Shown in pieces: positions 35,655-46,947 of a DNA stretch of 64,000 nt (its first letter is position 1; every line of letters begins with the position of its first letter). Under the pieces are notes generated by a model, which did no database searches, had not been told where the DNA came from, and worked only from the letters and a program-made list of their open reading frames with translations. A program made the position numbers and the translations under genes. Source of the stretch: Penicillium oxalicum (taxonomy: Eukaryota; Ascomycota; Eurotiomycetes; Eurotiales; Aspergillaceae); contig NC_064651.1 in NCBI RefSeq assembly GCF_001723175.1, positions 2,356,001-2,420,000 of the forward strand, written 5' to 3'.

Positions 35655-37148
35655 TAACCGGGCTGCACTCCCCGTCATCCTCGGAGATGAACTCGGAAGT
35701 GGCTCGAGGTTCCTCTGAACAGCGGTTGGCCACCTGGCAACTCCGACTGGAGGGACAGCCATATTACTCGAGTGAAGTCCAGCAGATAGAAACGGAACTG
35801 GCACGAAGAGGTATTGGATGTCGGGTGTCGATATGAGAGTGTAATCGGGATCATCCAAACGGATGGAAGTAAGCTGAGGCTCGAGACCTGGGGGAGAGGG
35901 CGTTGGGTCGAGTAATGTATGAAAATCATCATGATCTCCAGAACTACATAACGAGGAGCACGGTTCCCCCGTAATATCTGGGAGTGGTCCTGCCACGCAA
36001 GTGGATGATCCTCCTCACCCACTCCTATTTCATCCGGCCAGGGGGATACCAGCCTCTCTTGGGGATCATACAGAATCCAGGATAAGAGATGCGAGAATTC
36101 CCTCGGACCAACAGGTCCAATGGTATTCTCCGTAAAACCAGCCGAATACAGGGAATAGACATGAAGTCATCATTTTCTTGCCAGGGGTATATCAAGTAAA
36201 CATTCATATTAAGAAAAGTAAGAGATGGTGGGTATATATCGAGAACCAGAACAAAACGACTGTATACAGAGCCAGCATATCCCAGAAAGACAAAAGAACA
36301 GTGCACTCGCAACCCGCAACCCGCGGGGACGATGGTAGGAGCATTAGGTATCCAGGAAACGGCCAGGGTTGCATGTCTAACAACCCACGTTCAACCACCA
36401 AGACAGCGAGATGACCAATCTCCAGGTGAGCGCCAAGCCCATGCCAGGGCGACAAAAGAAGAAAAAAGAAGTGGTGTCAAGGTGTATGTAGATGCTTGTA
36501 TGCGAAAAAAAAAGAGACGGCATAAGAGAGAGAGAGAGGGAGAGGACAGGCGCAAATGCGGGTCATTATTAGTGATGGGAGTTGTTTTGGATTCATCAAA
36601 TCCATCAGTTCGCAATGAGGACTCGTGCATCTGGAGCATCTCCAATTTGTGATCGTCGAGCTTGAATTCGAACAGGTTGTTGTTGCGCTTAATGCGCAAC
36701 ATGCCCAATCGTTGGTGGTGGGCGGAGGCAGAATGGTTTGGAGAGTGGTACTCGTGCCATGCCACCCAGCCCGAGCTGAGGCATTACTCGAGCGGGCGGG
36801 GGTGACCAACCTCTGGCTGGCCATGGGCCAGGAAGCAGAGGCAAAAGGCCTATGACGGTGCGATATCCAGCGGGGGAACCAGAAGATGCAAGGGACTTGA
36901 TAGAAGGCTTCGCGTGGGGCCGCGCTGGCAGATGAGACCATGATAGCAATAGGTAGAGCGGCGATGTCTCACATGCCCACTTAGCTGCGCACCAGTTCCT
37001 GCTGGATCGCAGAGGGGGGAACCTGGTGAAAAAAAAAAAGAATCATCGAGCTGGACAGAGCATGAAGCTGGGGAGCCGATGTGAAGATCAAGCAACATCA
37101 AGCTGAGGAAGGCGTCACTCAGCACCGATGTACGACTTGGGTCATAAC
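35655..37148. other. Intergenic with one coding-like segment
   Basis: Between the DUF7730-like gene and the 3' end of the PNG1-like gene. A short minus-strand stretch at about 36580-36765 has third-position G/C bias and reads as plausible protein (contains LRIKRNNNLFEFKLDDHKLE), possibly an exon of an unrecognised small gene. To its left lie a purine-rich AG tract (36480-36550) and no other signals. Confidence 0.4.
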
Positions 37149-38622
37149 TCAGGGACCACCATTCGAGCGATCTGGTCCTGAATGACCGTGCCCCCGGGCG
37201 CTGAGCCACTCGCTGGCCGCTTCTTGGCGGGCGTCGGCGTGCTTCTGCTCTCCGGGGCGCCCGGCCAGACTACGGGGAAGAATGTTTTGAATCTCCGCAG
37301 CGAGGGCAGACACGATGTATCCGCGAAGTTCCCGCTCTTCGCGCTCATCCTCTTTCATCAGACGACGTTGATCCGATTTGGTGAGATTGTCGCGACGCTG
37401 ACGGCGAATCTCTCCAATGGACCAGAGGACAACCTCCTCGGGTGCACGGTTGCGAGGGCTGCCATGCTTGGAGAAGTTGCGAACATAGCGACGAGTGACG
37501 TCGGTCGCCCCGTCGATGGAGAATGCAATGCAGTACGACAACTTGCGACGCCAGCCCTCGGTGTATAGGCGGGGCTGGTCCCATGCCTCTTCACACGCAT
37601 CCACATGAATCCAGCGGCGTTGGTGCTCCGAGTAGACTTCTGTCCAGACATAGTCTTCCGAGTTCCACACCCAGCGCACCCGGGCGCCCATGGCACGACA
37701 CAGCATGCTGAAGCAATTTGCCCACTCCCCCACACGACCTCGGCGTGTTTGCAACAGTTGCCAGACGTCGGAGTAGCGAGGGAACCGTTCGTATGCACCG
37801 CATGTGGGCTCTGAGCACCGATACAGCTCGACTCGCGTGGCACCACGGGCGGTCTCATCGGGGCTAGGAGGGGTCATTCCCTGGGCAATGGTGGGCATGT
37901 AGCATCTCGAGCAGGGTGGATTGTTGACAAATTGAAAGAAGGACCGCTTGAACCACCTGGAGGAACAAGGAATGTTAGTATGGATCCCCAGGGGGAAGGG
38001 GGGATGTGACATGGGCAGGGCAAAAAGTCGCCGACTCATGCCACACGTGAGGGTCTTGCGAGGTCTGGAACATACTTGAGCAAGGCCCGGATCACACAAT
38101 CTTGATATCCCCATTCTGGCTTGCTACCCACACTGGCGGCCTGGGCGTTCAGGATTTGTGATTCCTCCTCTGCTTCCGAGTACAGACGATCGAGCGGGAG
38201 GGTGCACAGCGCCTCGTCCAGTAAACCGGGGTTTTCGTATTTGGTAGGCGTGACGGAGAGAACTTTGAGGAGATTGAAAAATTTGATCGAGGCCGCATCT
38301 TGAGGGGGCGCAGGCATCAGGGGGAGCCCCCGAAGTGCTGGTTTGGGCTGGGATGGTTGTGATTGTGAGGTCGGGCGTGTGTCGGCGCCAAGGGAGGAGG
38401 AGGTGGCGGCGCTCGCGAGGGCGGCGGAATCGAGAAGCTGGTGGTGGAGGGAGCTGGAGATTGAGATCCGACCCGCGACCGAGCCGACTCGTGCAGTTGA
38501 TTGAAACGTTTCGTGCGCATCAACTGTTCAAACTGCTGGCTGAGGGAGGCGGCGTCGTATCCGGTGGTGTTGTTCGTACCAGAGGCAGGCTGGGCGGCCC
38601 GCTGGGATTTGCCGTCCGCCAT
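37149..38622 (-). CDS. PNG1-like peptide:N-glycanase homologue, catalytic Cys and His replaced
   Basis: Homologue of cytosolic peptide:N-glycanase, a transglutaminase-fold protein that in yeast removes N-glycans from misfolded glycoproteins before proteasomal degradation. The start is 38622 ([12 protein letters not shown]). The core has the zinc pairs NPPCSRC and RCSEPTC, then [20 protein letters not shown] and [14 protein letters not shown]. The catalytic Cys of the usual R-C-G-E is Val (codon 37733-37731) and the catalytic His of D-H-V-W is Tyr (37652-37650); the Asp of HVD remains. It should therefore be inactive as a deglycosylase. Intron 37957-38075 has a GTATGT donor and joins ALLK to WFKR. 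The first exon changes frame near the CCCCC run 38327-38331; one added base gives 1356 nt (451 residues). A weak 125-nt intron is the alternative. Confidence 0.85.
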
Positions 38623-41030
38623 GGTCGGGATGAGGTCGTGGTCACCGGCGGGCGACACTGACAAGGCTACTCCAGGATGAGAGGCCGCCGGGAGATGATC
38701 CAGAGGAAGGGAGATAATCGGCGGAGGGGAGGGAGGGGGGGGGGTTTAGAATATGATAGTGGGAGCGAGTTCACCCCGGACAAAGAAAACGAACGGAAGC
38801 GGGAGAAAGCAGAGAGCAGAGAGAGAGAGTGTGTGGTTAAAGGGAGCTGAGTGATGGAAAGGAAAGAAAGCATGCCCAGCGTCTGGTCCCTGGGGAAGTG
38901 GACGGTGGGCCAGGCCCAGCGAGCACCAGAGCGACTGGCTCTACCCAGTTGGCTTTGCGAGTAACTTGACGGAGTATCTTTGGGTATTACGAGGGTACGG
39001 TATTAACTCTTTCTGACCCGGTGGGCTGATTCTGTGTGTCTCCTGTAACATGCCTCAGAGAGAGAGATGGCCCAGGATTTACGGTGGTCTATCGCTGTAG
39101 ATCATCAGATCCTCCGGCGTCGAGTCCCAGAGGAGACAAAGAGGGTACTCCCCTCCTGAGGTCGGTCTTGGCACGTTACCGGATCTGTATGGTACTGTTA
39201 TAACACCGTGTGGCCGTATTGCAGGCGTCGTCAGCCTCTCGCCCCCAATCACCGGCCTGGCGCGCAAGCCGCGTCAACACTTTGGACCGGCGGGCCACTA
39301 TTGAACTAGGACAGACCAAAGACCGTTTTTCTGTGGTTTGATCAGGTCGAATCCAATGACTCGATCCGCTCCTCCATCCTGCCCAAAATCGCCGTCCACG
39401 TAAGCACGTCCCTTGATTTGATGAGCATCCCAGACCTCGTGGCTCCCGACCGGAGCTTATCAACCTCGAAGGATCATCTCGGGAGCGATCATACTCTCCT
39501 ACGCCTGTCAACGCATATCCCATCCCGCACACACGAAGCACGTCCATGGTTTTTGTTTTTTTCTTTTTTGAATTTGTACTTGGCCATTGCGTTGCACCTG
39601 CATCTGCAATCATGCTGTCGTACACCATGCATATGAACTGAGGTCATGCCGGAGCTCGCTGGCAGTAGAAAGTCCCCTTGCAAGTGACGGTCTGTAGTAT
39701 GTGCCAGTCTTGGCACGGTCTGGGTCCCATGACCAAGAGAAGGCTTGTACTGTACAACCCCCGAGGCATCTTACGCACTCTGATTCCCAAGCTTTTTCGA
39801 TCAAGCGATCAGATTGAGGTTGATTGGGTAGAGGATTTCAGTGGATGCCCTTTCTCCCCTCGTCGCTATTGCCTCATGATGATATCTCTCCCCTGTGGCT
39901 CCCCAATCGACCTTCATAAATTCAGAGTGACGGGTGACTTGAGTTATGCCCATTCGGATTGAACGACTATGCCCGAGTTGTGCAAGGACGATCCCTTCCA
40001 CGCCCCATCGTCCTCCAAACACCGTACGAAATTTGTGTGTGCTGTTTTTTGGGGGGGATTCTCTTGCAGGCAAAAGACCAAATAGGCAATTCCCAAAGTC
40101 AATCGAAACGCCATTCCAGTCAGCCTACGCGTTCACAGACTGTTCAAATTTCCTGGAGCACAGGGTTCCAAGGGACCGTGGAAGGGCCCGACTGGACCAG
40201 GAGAAGCCTTTGGTGGCGGAGACGCGCAAGCGTCCGTCTTGGCAGCGAGTACGATCGGTCCAGAGCCTCGTCGAGACTCCACTTTACGGGTCTGCGTCAA
40301 TCTGCTTTCGTAACTGCTCCGTGAGCCCACTAAACCCCTTTGGGAGCAACTGGCATCGGGTCTCGTAGAGCGAGACTTGCGAGGACCTGTAAACCGTGAA
40401 TTTCCCTTTTTGGTTGGATATGTCGTTTGTGGGATAGCCGCTATATACGCCAGATGATAACTATAGTATAGTGGCTATTGACTGATCACTACTCCCGGCG
40501 GTCCTGGGTATATAACAACCGTCATCATCCGCCCGTCCTTAATTCGACTTCTGCGGATCCTCTGTGATTCCGACGGCCCATGAGCCCTCCACCCGTCTTC
40601 CCCGCCTACATACAACCTGCAGGCTCGAAAGTGACTGGCAAGCTCAGCGACATCTACGAAAACGACTACAAAGCCCCAGCCCACTAGGAGCCAGGCTTGT
40701 TCTTTGATATGGAACCACCGTGATTCTGGGAGTTGTAAGGTTTCAGTGTCCTGCCAAGGTGTGCTGGACAAGTTCTGTCTCGACGGAGCAAAATTCAACT
40801 ATATGCGAACACGCGCGGATGCGGTCCGCAATTCCTACGGGGGTTGCAAATAGCGAACCCCATGGAATATATCTTTGTAAGATTTGCTCCATAGAATATC
40901 TACTCTTTGGTGGGGATTGATTCACTCTTTCAATCTCCCCTATTCCCTACTGTAGATGTTGACTGGTATTCCCTTTTTGCTGCGAGGTCTGTTCACACGC
41001 AATCTCTTTGCTGTACAAACCATCTCCTTC
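38623..41030. other. Intergenic, no supported gene
   Basis: Holds the PNG1-like promoter and a GA-rich leader (38750-38880, AG repeats), then about 2 kb without coding character up to the end of the kinase pseudogene. The open frames here are short and compositionally random. Confidence 0.5.
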
Positions 41031-42481
41031 TCAACCATTCACTGACTTCATTTGCGGAAGCCATGGATGGGAAAGTAGGTCCTCCGCCGTGGTCCGGTCA
41101 TCGGGCCTCCAACGCAACATTCTAGAAATAAAGTCTACAAACTGGGGTATTTCGTCGTCATTGTCGATTTCCTTGGCCATAGAGACCAGATCCTTTTCCC
41201 CAATGAGCTCGGGAAATTTAAATCGCCCTATCAAGTCTGTGAACTGAGTGACGCCAAAGTAGGTTCGAGCGAGCATACCTTTTGCATCAAAATATCGAGA
41301 TGTTTCTTTGCCCCAGCTGAGAAGATCAGGTGGAGGGGGCCCCAAAAGGGATATGATCTGGCCCAGATGGGCTTCGTTTGCGGAGCCCGATTCGCGCGCG
41401 TTCGGTGGTGTATCGAAGGGCCCGCGGCCATAGAACAGATCCCAGATCTGGTAGACGGTCAGTGGTGATCAAAATGATGTGAACGAGGTCGTCTTGACCA
41501 TGACTCCCAAATTCCAAATGTCAACGCTGTAGCTCCATTCGGCCCCAAAACACACTTCTGGGGCCCGATACCCCTCCGGCTGGATGGGATGACTGTTCGG
41601 GAGGCCGTCACCACGTACGGCAAGCCCAAAGTCCGTCATGACCGATCTACCCAGTTTGTCGGGGGACAGTCCCCAGTCGTTTCGGGATAAGTATATGTCC
41701 CGATCGACCAGGTGTTTCCGCGGAGAGGGGTGGTTCATCTCATCTTGCGCGACCGAGTCCAGGACAGAGGGGTTGCGTAGGGCCAATCAGATGTTATCGG
41801 ACTTGAGATCTGGTTGGTCCGTTAGCTGGATCGGAGGAGTGGGTCAGTTGGATGACTTCAGTTACCTGTGTGTATAATGTGGCTTTCGGTGTGGAGGTAC
41901 CGAAGACCTTCTAGGATGAGTTTAGACACCGGTTTCAAGACGTCAAGAGGGATGGTGTTTCCTTCGAATCGATGCTTCAGCATCCACAAAGGTTCACAAA
42001 GTGTTTCGAAGACCATGCAAACATGAGTGCCGCTCGGGCTAGCAACACGAAACGAGTCTAACAAAGTTGCGACCTAGATGCTGGGGGTTTGCTTGAGTGA
42101 TATGCTCAGCAATACGCAGCTCCTTCTCTGCAGACTCTTGAGATGCATCATTGTTCGCGTTGACTTTGATGGCCACGTATCGGGGTGGAAGCCATCGCCA
42201 CCTGGGACGTTATGAGACAAGGCTTGAATACACTATTAGAATCTCTTCACGTACTGGTCGAGATCGCGTGCTAGCCATACTGTCGAACTTGTCCCCCAGC
42301 CAATCTTGGCAGCAATTTGGTATCGGTGATTGAGTATCTCATACAGTCATACAGGATAAGAGTGCTGAGGCTTATAGTGGGGCGCGTGCTCTTCCTCAAC
42401 CAACTTGGACGTAGGGAGTGATTTTGCCGGGAGAGTGGAGGGTTTGGAGGGAACGGACCGAATGAGCCTGGCAAGGTTCAT
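41031..42481 (-). pseudogene. Broken SRPK-like protein kinase
   Basis: Remains of an SR-protein-kinase-like kinase, a family much expanded in filamentous fungi. From ATG 42481 the exons are about 42481-42255, 42201-41866, 41809-41499 and 41447-41031; the introns are 51-56 nt and splice phases still fit. Recognisable pieces are a basic lead-in, the glycine loop [32 protein letters not shown] (joined across an intron), TDFGLAVRGDG and EGYRAPEVCFGAEWSYSVDIW, ending with RMLRWRPDDRTTAEDLL. Three lesions are visible: an in-frame TGA at codon 45 (42349-42347), a frame change between GRNFV and LDSFRVASP near 42055-42065, and a TGA right after SDNI (41789-41787). No alternative splicing I can see removes all three. 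The rest of the kinase is well conserved, so the loss looks fairly recent. Confidence 0.85.
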
Positions 42482-43326
42482 GGCCACAGATATACTGTGA
42501 GTGCGTTAGGGTCTGTTTGAGGTACCTCTCTGTTCGACGTGGAAGCCTCCTTCTAGAGTCAATTGGTTCATCTCATGCCCCGATATTTTCAAGAGAATCT
42601 TTAGTATAGACTGCCTGGTATGTCTCTAAGCTGTTGCCTGACAGTGCACGCCGATGTCAACCGGCTTGGCGAGAAGCTGGATATCGAATAGAAGATCTCA
42701 AAAGGGGTCGTCTGTCAGAGTGTGGTGGTTTCCCCGGCTTCCAGCGAGAGTCCAGTGACTCCAGTCCCACTGGAAGGTGACGTCACAGGTGATCCGAGAC
42801 CCCCCAGTCCGAACAGGTCACAAACGCGAACCGCGCATCTCTTTCACAGTCGGTTGTTTGAGGAAGGTGCCACGGACTCGCAGTCATTCAAAATCAGTCG
42901 GAAGGACCGTGAGGTTTGCAAAGGCTCTCGAGGGACTGCTCGCTCAAGAGACTAAACGATAAAGCAGCGGGCGAAAAGAATTCCCCCGCAATTTTTGAAA
43001 GCTTCGACCGATTCAAGTGGAGGGAAGAGTAAAGCCATAAAAAAATCCGATGACTTGGAGAAATTCTCTCGAGAATAGCTGCTTGCTTTCTTAGGGAACT
43101 TCAGTCCGCTTACCGGTGATCGCACAGACTGGATCCGTCAGAAGACAGCGATAGGGTCTTGGCCCAGGAAAGCGACGCACCCACCACTTTCCTTCGCATT
43201 GCAATCACCCCTCACGTCAACTCCTTGGAAGAATTGCATCGGACCTTGTCCCGACCGCTCATTCCATCAATGTGAGCCTAGACAACGTTCGGGAGTCGCG
43301 GAGTGCAGCAGTGATAGCTCCACGCC
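42482..43326. promoter_or_regulatory. Divergent intergenic region, kinase pseudogene / trehalose regulator
   Basis: About 850 bp between outward-facing starts. No gene is supported. It must contain the trehalose-regulator promoter. Short open frames at 42722-42962 are not conserved-looking. Confidence 0.45.
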
Positions 43327-46204
43327 ATGACCGTTTTCATCGCATCTCTGTTGGTACCTCTCGCAATGCCGCTCATTCTCAATACGTGCTGACATCCTCT
43401 CATAGTTTCCTCCCTTACACCATTGACTTTAAGCCGGCGGGCTCGAAAGGAAACCGCCAACGATCGTCCGTCGTCGAAGGAGCCGTCGATGGCTCAAACT
43501 CGGGCCCCATTGTCGGCCGTCTGCCTCGCGAACGATCAGGCAGTATTGCCCTGACACCCGGCGCGACCACGGTCGATGAGAAAATCTTCAAAGCATACGC
43601 CTCAAGTCTGGCAGAGGAGATTCCCATCGCCGATGATCCCAAAGGCCCCTACCCAAGCGAACCCCGTGCGATCCCGTGGGGACATAGTCACAAGTTCAAT
43701 CAACCTCGTTCGAAAGCGACGGTTCATCCGGACCCCTCCATTTTGTACCACCGAAGCTCAGTCAAAGATCGGACAGGAGGCTTTCTAGGCGGCACAACCG
43801 ATCTGCCAGTGACGGTGGAAGCAGGATCAGATAGCTCTCGCCATTGTTTTTCTGCGGTCGACTGGGCTGTCAAGGCTGCGGAACAAGGCCATGGCGGTCT
43901 CCAGAACGCCGTCCATGCTGCAGAAGAGGCGGTGCGCTTCACGATAAAGTCTGGGTCGGGACGCTGGGCATGCCAACGGACTCTCTACCAGATGTGATCC
44001 GGAACGTGATCGACGGGACGCTCCGAGACGACTTTGAATCACTCACAGTCTTTGTGAGCGATAGTGAGTTTGAAGGCCACTACGCGCATTTTTGTCGCTC
44101 GGTACTGTGGCCAGCATTCCATTATCAAATGCAGGAGAGCCCGCGGCACACCGAATATGACGATTACTCATGGAAGCAATATCTCAAGGTGAATGAAGCC
44201 TTTGCTGATAAGATTGCAAGTCAATGGAAGCCCGGAGACTGCATCTGGGTACACGATTACCACCTTCTTTGTTTACCGGGACTCTTGAGATCACGCCTGC
44301 CAAACTCGGAAATCGGATTCTTTCTTCACACGCCGTTCCCATCGTCTGAAATTTTCCGTTGCTTGAGTTCACGGGAGGCCTTGCTCGACGGTTTATTGGG
44401 TGCCGACCTTGTTGGATTCCAAACAGACGAATATTGCAGTCACTTCTTGCACGCCTGCAGTCGGATTCGAAGACTGGACGCGTTGGCGGACGGCATTCAG
44501 GTTCACGATCGGATGGTTCGCGTCAAAAGCTGGCCCTTGGGTATTGATTATACGTCCCTGAATCTGTTGCGCCAGTCCGTGGAAGTGAAGGACTGGATCA
44601 CCAACATTTTACATCGGTACAAGGGAAAGCGTCTGATTGTAGCACGGGATCGACTGGACGCTCCAGGTGGTATCAAGCAAAGGCTGCAGGCTTATGAGCT
44701 GTTTTTGAAGCTCTACCCCAAGTGGCGGGAGAATGTAAGTGGTGCGCTCCAGGGCCCAGACAAGCGTTCACTCACAGCTCGTGTCTAACAAACGTGGCTA
44801 CAGGTCGTCCTTGTGCAGGTCGCGTCATCCGCCTCGGAGGTCCCCGAGCTCGAAGCTCAAGTATCCAAACTTGCAATGCATATCAACGCCGTGTTCTCCA
44901 CCCTGACCCACCAGCCTCTTGTCTTCCTGCAACAAGATATTAGTTACTCGCAGTTCCTCGCGCTTCTAAGCGTTGCGGACATCTTCATGGCCACCAATCT
45001 CCGCGAAGGCATGAACCTCACCAGTCACGACTTTGTCCACTGCCAAGATGGGCAACTGGTCTCCCAAAGACATGGCTCTCTGGTTCTCAGTGAATTCATT
45101 GGCAGTGCATCTATCTTTCACGGGCACGAACTGCTCGTCAACCCTTGGGACTACAAGCAATGCGCAAAGACTCTCAACAGGGCACTCGAGATGTCGCCCG
45201 AGGAAAAGGAGCGTAACTGGCAATATTTGATCGACTGCAAAAGACCTTATACCGCGCTCTCCTGGTATTCCAACCTGCAATCCGCGCTCAGGGAATCTCA
45301 CATGATGCGGGAATATCGTCAGACAACCAGTCTGCCCCCACTAGAGTTGAACGCTCTATCGACATGTTACAATTCTGCTCACTCCCGTCTGCTCTTTCTA
45401 GAAGATAGTGCGCTCTCCCTCTTGCATGACTCTGCTGAAGCCCATGCATCCGAGAGTGTGCTTGATGTGCTCCGAAAGCTGGTTCATGACCCAAGAAATA
45501 CAGTCTACTTGACCAGTGACTGCAGTCCCGACGAGCTCAAGCTCGCGGAAATGTCCTTACCGAGCAGAGTGGGCATCGTCGCTAAAAACGGACTCTTTGC
45601 TCGCTTTACCAATGACTCGGCGTGGAAGAACTTGTCAGACAATGATCGGGTTCGCGGCTGGCATACTAGTGTTAAAAAGGTGATGGAGTACTTTCGCGAG
45701 CGCATCGAAGGTAGCACCATCGAAGAAGACGATTATTCTGTGATTTTCCACTTCGAGCACGCCAAAGATCACGAAGCTGCCGCTCGCCAGGCGTCCGAGC
45801 TTGCGGACCTCGTCTATGGTGTTAGGGGCAGTGAATCCATTCGCATAGTCCGCAGCCAAGGGGCAGTGAGCGTGCGGATCATCGAAGGCATGGCAGCTGC
45901 CGCGTCCTCCGTCTGGGAACAAATCTCCCCAGAACATTTACCAGAGTTGATCCTGCTCGCCGGCGGAAAGGACAACTACGGGGAGCTGTTCCGATGGGCA
46001 AATCGCCTCCCACTTCTGTCTCCCAGTTCATCTCAGCCCCCGCACATCACGGTGGTCCCCTTGGCTACGGGGACTCTAACCGCCGGAGCAAGAGCAGTCC
46101 TGCCAGATGGATGGACGCTTTTGGACGTTCTTCAGGCATTATTACCTCCAAAGACTCGAATACCGATGTCACAGAACGGTGACCATCCGACATCTAGTGA
46201 TTGA
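43327..46204 (+). CDS. Trehalose-6-phosphate synthase complex regulatory subunit (Tps3/Tsl1/TslA-like), frameshifted
   Basis: Large subunit of the trehalose synthesis complex. Exons are 43327-43349 (MTVFIASL), 43406-44734 and 44804-46204; introns are 56 and 69 nt. The joint restores IASLFLPYTIDF, a typical N-terminus of Tps3-like proteins. A glycosyltransferase-20 domain follows: VGTLGMPTDSLPD, WVHDYHLLCLPGLLR, GFFLHTPFPSSEIFRCL, FMATNLREGMNLTSHDFV and LVLSEFIGSASI. The C-terminal part matches the phosphatase domain in position, but the HAD motif DxDGT is replaced by FLEDSALSLL, so it should not be catalytic, as in yeast Tps3/Tsl1. One base is missing after GTG 43932-43934: the upstream frame runs to EEAV and the downstream frame resumes at CTT 43937 (LHDKVWVGTLG). 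With one added base the gene is 2754 nt (917 residues). A regulatory subunit, rather than synthase Tps1, is the better call because of length and domain pair. Confidence 0.87.
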
Positions 46205-46947
46205 TTGTCTGGTTTGAAATGCCTGGAAGGCCGAGTGTGCCCTAGAAATTTTATTCTTGCAGGTCGCTACGTGGTTTCTGAACTTGCTTTGGCTCCAAAT
46301 GATTCTTACCCTAAACGGATTGCCGATGTCGCGAAAAGATGCCTTGATTCGACCATGATTTACAAATTAAAAGCTGTACTGAAGAGTCAGTGCACGATTT
46401 ACTAAGCCTCTTTGCAATCAATCCTTGACGGTCCATGTATCAGCTCGCAAGATTGACATCTGAATAAAGGGGTAACACAGTCCAAGACGCCCGATCGAAT
46501 TCAAATTCACCGAGTATGTTTGCCACTCAGAGAGTCTCAAAAAGCCCCCCCAGGAAAGATAAAGAAGTGGAAAAAAAAGGAGATAGACATGACCAATGAT
46601 GCGATGAGACGCGTGAAACACGTCGGAGATAAGGCACAGTCTCCAGCGGAACAATCAAACGACACAGTGATAACAGAATGGTACATTGTCTAATAACATA
46701 TTGGAGCTAGAGAGATGATGCGCAATAAAAGAGAAGACATTGGAAAAGGGGGAGGAAGCGTGAGAAGTCGTAATGAACTAGAAGGAAATATCCAGCTGGC
46801 CCCGGATGTCGGTCGAGACAGCCAAATTGAAGCGAAGCCTTTCAGCGTATGCCAGACAGAAAGCCCAAAGTTGGCTGACATTGAATTAGGGGGGAAAAAG
46901 AGAGGCATCACGGGGAGTCTGCAGTCCGATGCCCTTGATACCAAAAT
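46205..46947. other. Convergent intergenic region
   Basis: Between the stops of the trehalose regulator (+) and the CAF-1 p60 gene (-). It should contain both 3' UTRs; no gene is seen. Confidence 0.6.

Noticed and set aside
41031..42481. Repeat-induced point mutation as the cause of the kinase damage
   Set aside because: One lesion is an indel-type frame change, the likely C-to-T is in a CpG rather than CpA context, and the surrounding DNA is not AT-shifted.
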